From the NCBI GenBank assembly GCA_943372585.1, contig CALRZF020000110.1:1-10404 (forward strand): a stretch of 10,404 nt of DNA. The letters run 5' to 3'. This DNA comes from RAM1 sp943372585 (lineage in GTDB: Bacteria > Pseudomonadota > Gammaproteobacteria > Burkholderiales > Burkholderiaceae_C). The translations under genes were made by a program, and so were the position numbers. Position 1 is the stretch's first letter. The number at the start of each line of letters is the position of its first letter. Below the pieces are notes generated by a model. It was not told where the DNA came from. It saw only the letters and a program-made list of their open reading frames with translations, and searched no databases. This document shows positions 6,808-10,404 of the stretch, in pieces.

Positions 6808-8172
6808 ATGCGATTATCCAAAGGCATGTTGCCCCGGCCCCGCCCCCTTTCGCTGCCGCCACAGCGCCCGTCTCCGCCGGCATTGCTGGCGGTGGGGGCG
6901 CTGCATGTGGCGCTGCTGTGGCTGATCAGCCAGCAGTGGCCGGTGGCGCAGGTCGTGCGCCAGGTGGTGTACCAATATGTGCAGCCGGTGCGCCCGCCCA
7001 CCGCCGATGCCGCGCTCAGCAGCCGCGCCATCACGCGGCCCGCGCCGCCGTCGCTGAATCTGCGCGCCACCACCGACCTGCCGGTGTTTGCCAAAACACC
7101 CGAGACCAGCGTGCCGCTGAAGACCACGCGCCAGTTACCCGATGTCAGCCAGGCGCCGGCCGAAGCGCCCGGTGCGCGCAAGCCGGCACAGACACCCCCG
7201 CCCGTGGCAACGCCCCTTCCTGCGGCGGTTGAGGTGCCGGAGCCACCGCCAGTGTCCTTGCCCGCTCCGGCGCCCGCCCCGGCGCCCGCCCCGGCGCCCG
7301 CACAGGTAGTGGCGCCTGAACCTTCGCCACCCGCACCAGTGCCTGTGCCGGCCCCGGCCCCGGCCGCGGTGCCAGCGCCAGCGCCGGTTCCCGTTCCGGC
7401 ACCTGCCCCTGTGCCTGCACCAGTGCCGGCACCTGCCCCTGTCCCGGCACCGATCCCCGCCCCGGCGCCTGTACCTGCTCCAGTGCCCGAACCGGTGGTC
7501 GTGCCTGCACCCACGCCTGCGCCTGCCCCCTCGGTGCCGGCACCTGCGCCTGCACCGGTGGCGCAACCGGTGGAGCGGCTGCAGGCGCCCGTGGTCGAGG
7601 TGCCGGTGCTGCCCAGTTCGCCCGCTGCTGCCAATGCAGTGGTGGTGCCCGCACCGGCGCAACCGCGCTCGGATGTGCCCGCAGCGGCTGTTGCCACACC
7701 TTCCGTCCCAAGCGCCCCAAGCGCCCCAAGCGCCGGCCCACCCGCAACTGCTTCGGGCGCCGCCACGCCGGGCTCTACGGCGGGGGGTGCACCCGGCGGA
7801 GCGGCTACCGGTGCGCCGGGTGGTGTCCCTGGCGGTGTTCCGGGCGGTGTTCCGGGCGGTGTTCCGGGCGGGCTGCCAGGTGCAGGGCCAAGCGGCATTG
7901 CCGCGCAGCGCGGTGCCGAGCCCCGGCCATTGATGTTGCCCAACCTGCCGCTGCTGCCCGGCCCTTACCGCGTGCAGCCGCGCCGCAGCCTGGCCGACAT
8001 GGCCAACGAACAACTTCGCCGCGGCAAACCGCGCGACCCGCTGGCCGACACCATGCAGGACGCCGGCCTGGAAGACTGCGTACGTGCGCCCACCAACACC
8101 CCCACGGTCGGCGGCCTGCTCGCTGCGCCGGGTCTGGCAGCACGGGCGCTGTCGGGGCGCTGCCCCAAGTAG
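6808..8172 (+). CDS. Proline/alanine-rich membrane-anchored protein with TonB-like N-terminus, function unassigned
   Basis: I do not recognise this 454-aa protein. Residues 1-21 are basic and Pro-rich. Residues 24-41 are a single hydrophobic segment (ALLAVGALHVALLWLI) with a histidine inside it, which recalls the TonB transmembrane helix. The rest would then be periplasmic. Residues about 150-260 are dominated by Ala-Pro and Pro-Val-Pro repeats, an extended, stiff linker as in TonB. Residues about 330-358 are Gly-rich, including five GGVP-type repeats. The last 80 residues look folded (PYRVQPRRSLADMANEQLRRG) and carry two cysteines, Cys424 and Cys452, which could form a disulfide. I do not see the TonB C-terminal signature, so TonB itself is unlikely; an envelope-spanning scaffold or anchored linker protein is possible. 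The start is supported by AAGG 8 nt upstream; an ATG at residue 7 is an alternative. It ends 17 nt before tcuR. Confidence 0.75.
   Translation: MRLSKGMLPRPRPLSLPPQRPSPPALLAVGALHVALLWLISQQWPVAQVVRQVVYQYVQPVRPPTADAALSSRAITRPAPPSLNLRATTDLPVFAKTPETSVPLKTTRQLPDVSQAPAEAPGARKPAQTPPPVATPLPAAVEVPEPPPVSLPAPAPAPAPAPAPAQVVAPEPSPPAPVPVPAPAPAAVPAPAPVPVPAPAPVPAPVPAPAPVPAPIPAPAPVPAPVPEPVVVPAPTPAPAPSVPAPAPAPVAQPVERLQAPVVEVPVLPSSPAAANAVVVPAPAQPRSDVPAAAVATPSVPSAPSAPSAGPPATASGAATPGSTAGGAPGGAATGAPGGVPGGVPGGVPGGVPGGLPGAGPSGIAAQRGAEPRPLMLPNLPLLPGPYRVQPRRSLADMANEQLRRGKPRDPLADTMQDAGLEDCVRAPTNTPTVGGLLAAPGLAARALSGRCPK
7819..7878 (+). repeat. Five 12-bp repeats coding GGVP
   Basis: Units at 7819-7830, 7831-7842, 7843-7854, 7855-7866 and 7867-7878. 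The three central copies are identical (GGCGGTGTTCCG) and the outer two are diverged. They encode a glycine/proline run inside the unassigned protein and, as identical tandem units, are prone to copy-number change without a frameshift. Confidence 0.85.
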
Positions 8173-8177
8173 CGCGC

Positions 8178-8182
8178 AGGAG
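8178..8182 (+). promoter_or_regulatory. Ribosome binding site of tcuR
   Basis: AGGAG lies 7 nt before the ATG at 8190 and just past the preceding stop codon, so the regulator may be translated from a transcript that also carries the proline-rich gene. Confidence 0.65.
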
Positions 8183-8189
8183 CTCGGCC

Positions 8190-9125
8190 ATGGAACTGCG
8201 CCAGCTGGTTTACTTCGTTCGCGTGGTCGAACTGGGCAGCATCAGCCGCGCGGCCATCGACCTGGACCTGGTGCAGTCCACGCTGAGCCAGCAGATCAGC
8301 CGTCTGGAGGGCGAGCTGTCCACCCGGCTGCTGCAGCGCGGCGCCAAGGGCGTGGTGCCCACGGAGGCGGGCCTGGCGTTTTTTCGCGAGGCGCAGCTGA
8401 CCCTGCGCCATGCCGAGCAGGCGCAGCGCGCGGCGAAGCAGTCACGCCTGAGCGGCACGGTCAGCGTGGGCCTGGCGCCCACCACCGCGGCCATGCTGGG
8501 CCTGCCGCTGATGCTGGCCATGCGTGCGCGCTACCCCGATGTGCGGCTGCATATGGTGGAGAGCCTGTCGGGCCATTTGTCCCATATGCTCAATGCGCGC
8601 CAGCTGGACCTGGCCGTGCTGTTTGACACCCACCCCGCACGGCGCTGGAGCGTGACGCCGCTTCTGGAAGAAAAGCTCTACCTCATCCGCTCCCGCGCAG
8701 GCGTCCCGTCGCGCGCACCGGCGCGCCTGCGCATGGCGCAGATCAAGGGCGTGCCGCTGATCTTGCCCACCGGCCCGCACGGCTTGCGCAGCACGCTGGA
8801 CGCCGCGTTTGCGCGTGCGCGTTTCGCCCCCACGCTGGTGGCCGAGATTGATTCCCTGGCCATGCTGATGGACGCGGTGGACGCAGGCCTGGGCGGCACC
8901 CTGCAGCCCTGGGCGGCGTTGGGGCGTTTCGCCGACGCGCAAGCGCGCTTTCACCTGGCCGAGATCGCCGACGCGCAGGCGCGCCGCGTCAATGCGCTGT
9001 GCAGCCTGTCAGACGACGAGCTGTCGCCCGCGGCGCTGGCCGCCCGTGTGGTGCTGGCGGATGTGGCGCGCGCGCTGGTCCGCGAAGGCCGCTGGGCGGG
9101 CGCTACGCTCCATCACGATTCGTGA
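8190..9125 (+). CDS. tcuR: LysR-type transcriptional regulator, TcuR-like (tricarballylate utilisation)
   Basis: A 311-aa LysR-family regulator, the usual length. Residues 1-60 are the winged helix-turn-helix (MELRQLVYFV, then GSISRAAIDLDLVQSTLSQQISRLEGEL, with PTEAG in the wing). A linker helix spans about 60-88. Residues about 90-300 are the effector-binding domain, opening with GTVSVGLAPTTAAMLGLPL. The specific name rests on resemblance to remembered TcuR proteins and on the tcuA gene directly downstream on the same strand; in Salmonella, TcuR controls tcuABC in response to tricarballylate (family knowledge). A different tricarboxylate or citrate-like effector is possible in this lineage. 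The TGA stop at 9123-9125 lies inside a 17-bp palindrome that is a candidate site for the protein itself. The LysR family call is near certain; the TcuR name is probable. Confidence 0.88.
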   Translation: MELRQLVYFVRVVELGSISRAAIDLDLVQSTLSQQISRLEGELSTRLLQRGAKGVVPTEAGLAFFREAQLTLRHAEQAQRAAKQSRLSGTVSVGLAPTTAAMLGLPLMLAMRARYPDVRLHMVESLSGHLSHMLNARQLDLAVLFDTHPARRWSVTPLLEEKLYLIRSRAGVPSRAPARLRMAQIKGVPLILPTGPHGLRSTLDAAFARARFAPTLVAEIDSLAMLMDAVDAGLGGTLQPWAALGRFADAQARFHLAEIADAQARRVNALCSLSDDELSPAALAARVVLADVARALVREGRWAGATLHHDS

Positions 9126-9127
9126 TG
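9111..9127. promoter_or_regulatory. Perfect 17-bp palindrome with a LysR-type T-N11-A motif, candidate TcuR operator
   Basis: CATCACGA, a central T, then TCGTGATG: eight matched base pairs on each side without a mismatch. Within it, T9113 to A9125 fits the T-N11-A interrupted dyad typical of LysR-family binding sites. It overlaps the last codons and the stop of tcuR and lies about 97 nt upstream of the tcuA start, a sensible place for regulation of tcuA. No T-run follows, which argues against a terminator. Confidence 0.55.
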
Positions 9128-9193
9128 CCCCCTTGCCTCGCGCGGCATTGCGCGCGGGCACGGGCGGGGCCACACTGGGCGCCTTTTGGAACA

Positions 9194-9208
9194 GCACCCC
9201 CGGGGTGC
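9194..9208. promoter_or_regulatory. GC inverted repeat beside the tcuA ribosome binding site
   Basis: GCACCCC, a central C, then GGGGTGC form a perfect 7-bp inverted repeat. It ends 1 nt before the tcuA Shine-Dalgarno. As DNA it could be a second regulator half of the tcuR-tcuA control region. As RNA a one-base loop is impossible, so only a shortened stem could form. Its role is not known. Confidence 0.35.
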
Positions 9209-9209
9209 G

Positions 9210-9216
9210 GGAGAGG
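9210..9216 (+). promoter_or_regulatory. Ribosome binding site that fixes the tcuA GTG start
   Basis: GGAGAGG ends 7 nt before GTG 9224. Two other in-frame start-like codons, GTG 9218 and TTG 9221, sit too close to this site to be used well. Confidence 0.65.
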
Positions 9217-9223
9217 GGTGTTG

Positions 9224-10404
9224 GTGGACGTACTGGTTATTGGCGGGGGCAACGCCGCCTTGTGCGCGGCACTGGTGGCGCGCGAGGCGGGCGCCAGCGT
9301 GATGCTGCTGGAGGCCGCGCCGCGCGAATGGCGCGGCGGCAACTCCATGCACACGCGCAACCTGCGCTGCATGCACGACGCGCCGCAGGATGTGCTGACC
9401 GGCGCCTATACCGAAGAAGAGTTCTGGCAGGACCTGCTGAAGGTCACCGGCGGCAAGACGCACGAGGGCCTGGCGCGAATGGTGATCCGTGAATCGGCCA
9501 CGGTGCGGCCCTGGATGCGCAGCCACGGCGTGCGTTTTCAGCCGTCGCTGTCGGGCACGCTGCACCTGAGCCGCACCAACGCATTTTTCATGGGGGGTGG
9601 CAAGGCGCTGGTCAATGCGTACTACCGCAGCGCCGAAGCGATGGGGGTGGACGTGCGCTACGGCACGCCGGTGCAAAAGCTGGAATTGCAAGGTGGGCGC
9701 TTTGTGGCGGCCCACACCGCCACGCAGCGCATCGAAGCCAAAACCTGCGTGCTGGCCAGCGGCGGCTTTGAGTCCAACCGCGAATGGCTGCGCGAGGCCT
9801 GGGGGCAAAACGCCGAAGGCGAATGGACGGCCGACAACTTTTTGATCCGCGGCACGCGCTTCAACCAGGGCACGCTGCTCAAGGACCTGATAGCGCAGGG
9901 GGCCGACACCATTGGCGACCCGACGCAGGCCCACATGGTGGCCATTGACGCGCGTGCACCGCTGTATGACGGCGGCATCGTCACGCGGGTGGACTGCGTG
10001 TCGCTGGGCATCATGGTCAACAGGGACGCCAGGCGCTTTTATGACGAGGGCGAGGATTTCTGGCCCAAGCGCTACGCCATCTGGGGCCGCCTGGTGGCGC
10101 AACAGCCAGGCCAGGTGGGCCACAGCATCATTGACGCCAAGGCCGTGGGCCGCTTCATGCCGCCGGTGTTCAGGGGTGCGCAGGCCGACACGCTGCCTGC
10201 GCTGGCCCGCCAGCTGGGCCTGGACCAGGCGACCTTCATGCAGACCATCCACGACTACAACGCCGCCTGCCGCGTGGGCACCTTCGACCATGCCGTGCTG
10301 GACGACTGCCACACCGAAGGCCTGTCGCCGCCCAAGACGCATTGGGCGCTGCCCATCGACACGCCGCCCTTTTACGGCTACACGCTCAAGCCCGGGGTCA
10401 CCTT
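9224..10404 (+). CDS. tcuA: FAD-dependent tricarballylate dehydrogenase TcuA, 5' part
   Basis: TcuA oxidises tricarballylate to cis-aconitate, which enters the TCA cycle; TcuB reoxidises its FAD and TcuC imports the substrate (family knowledge). In view are 393 codons of an expected 460 or so; the C-terminus lies past the right edge. Residues 3-30 are the Rossmann FAD-binding segment (VLVIGGGNAA, ending in Glu30 at the end of the second strand, the usual ribose contact). WRGGNSMHTRNLR (36-48), SRTNAFFMGGGKALVNAYY (116-134) and VLASGGFESN (176-185) are typical of the succinate dehydrogenase/fumarate reductase-like flavoprotein group to which TcuA/CobZ belongs. The start is GTG, chosen from the Shine-Dalgarno and because the Rossmann strand then begins at residue 3. 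No frameshift is seen. It is probably regulated by the LysR gene immediately upstream. A related dicarboxylate or tricarboxylate dehydrogenase cannot be excluded. Confidence 0.92.
   Translation, partial: MDVLVIGGGNAALCAALVAREAGASVMLLEAAPREWRGGNSMHTRNLRCMHDAPQDVLTGAYTEEEFWQDLLKVTGGKTHEGLARMVIRESATVRPWMRSHGVRFQPSLSGTLHLSRTNAFFMGGGKALVNAYYRSAEAMGVDVRYGTPVQKLELQGGRFVAAHTATQRIEAKTCVLASGGFESNREWLREAWGQNAEGEWTADNFLIRGTRFNQGTLLKDLIAQGADTIGDPTQAHMVAIDARAPLYDGGIVTRVDCVSLGIMVNRDARRFYDEGEDFWPKRYAIWGRLVAQQPGQVGHSIIDAKAVGRFMPPVFRGAQADTLPALARQLGLDQATFMQTIHDYNAACRVGTFDHAVLDDCHTEGLSPPKTHWALPIDTPPFYGYTLKPGVT

Noticed and set aside
6624..8013. Minus-strand frames opposite the proline-rich gene (Gly/Ala-rich or Arg-rich)
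   Set aside because: Pro-Ala codons read backwards give Gly/Arg/Ala runs; these frames overlap the ku start and have no plausible initiation or domain. The plus frame has a ribosome site, a membrane segment and a normal C-terminus.
9111..9127. Rho-independent terminator after tcuR
   Set aside because: The stem lacks a following T-run on the plus strand (it is followed by a C-rich run) and has a one-base centre, which fits a DNA binding site better than an RNA hairpin.
9113..10342. A 409-codon minus-strand frame opposite tcuA
   Set aside because: tcuA on the plus strand has clear flavoprotein motifs along its length; the opposite frame has none.

Overview
The window is high-GC DNA whose coding content points to a betaproteobacterium, most likely of the Comamonadaceae (Acidovorax-like). 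This placement is an inference from the Ku/LigD pair, the TcuR/TcuA pair and the style of the trimeric autotransporter; no rRNA or other phylogenetic marker is present. I see no tRNA, rRNA, CRISPR array, insertion sequence or attachment site.

Layout, left to right. (1) Positions 1-2008, minus strand: the N-terminal 669 codons of a trimeric autotransporter adhesin. It has an extended signal peptide, a YadA-type head, a neck-like connector and a stalk of 25 registered 42-bp (14-residue) repeats running off the left edge. (2) Positions 2009-2233: an AT-rich intergenic stretch with a likely terminator for the gene upstream (mnmA) and the adhesin's own promoter region. (3) Positions 2234-6733, minus strand: ku, ligD and mnmA in transcription order, with gaps of 4 and 8 nt. 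Ku and LigD form a complete two-component bacterial end-joining system; MnmA is the tRNA 2-thiouridylase. (4) Positions 6734-6807: a short divergent intergenic region. (5) Positions 6808-8172, plus strand: a proline/alanine-rich, membrane-anchored protein with a TonB-like N-terminus but no recognisable TonB C-terminal domain. (6) Positions 8190-10404, plus strand: a LysR-type regulator (TcuR-like), then the first 393 codons of an FAD-dependent tricarballylate dehydrogenase (TcuA) that runs off the right edge.

How the genes work together. Ku binds double-strand DNA ends and recruits LigD, which carries phosphoesterase, ligase and polymerase activities in one chain. TcuR probably controls tcuA: a perfect 17-bp palindrome containing a T-N11-A LysR-type motif covers the tcuR stop codon upstream of tcuA, and a second inverted repeat abuts the tcuA ribosome binding site. 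The adhesin is a surface protein with its own AT-rich control region and appears unrelated in function to the repair genes.

The most notable items are the exactly periodic adhesin stalk, in which every second heptad core layer is Gln or His; the candidate TcuR operator; and the unassigned proline-rich TonB-like protein. I did not find clear evidence for a wholly new multi-gene system.
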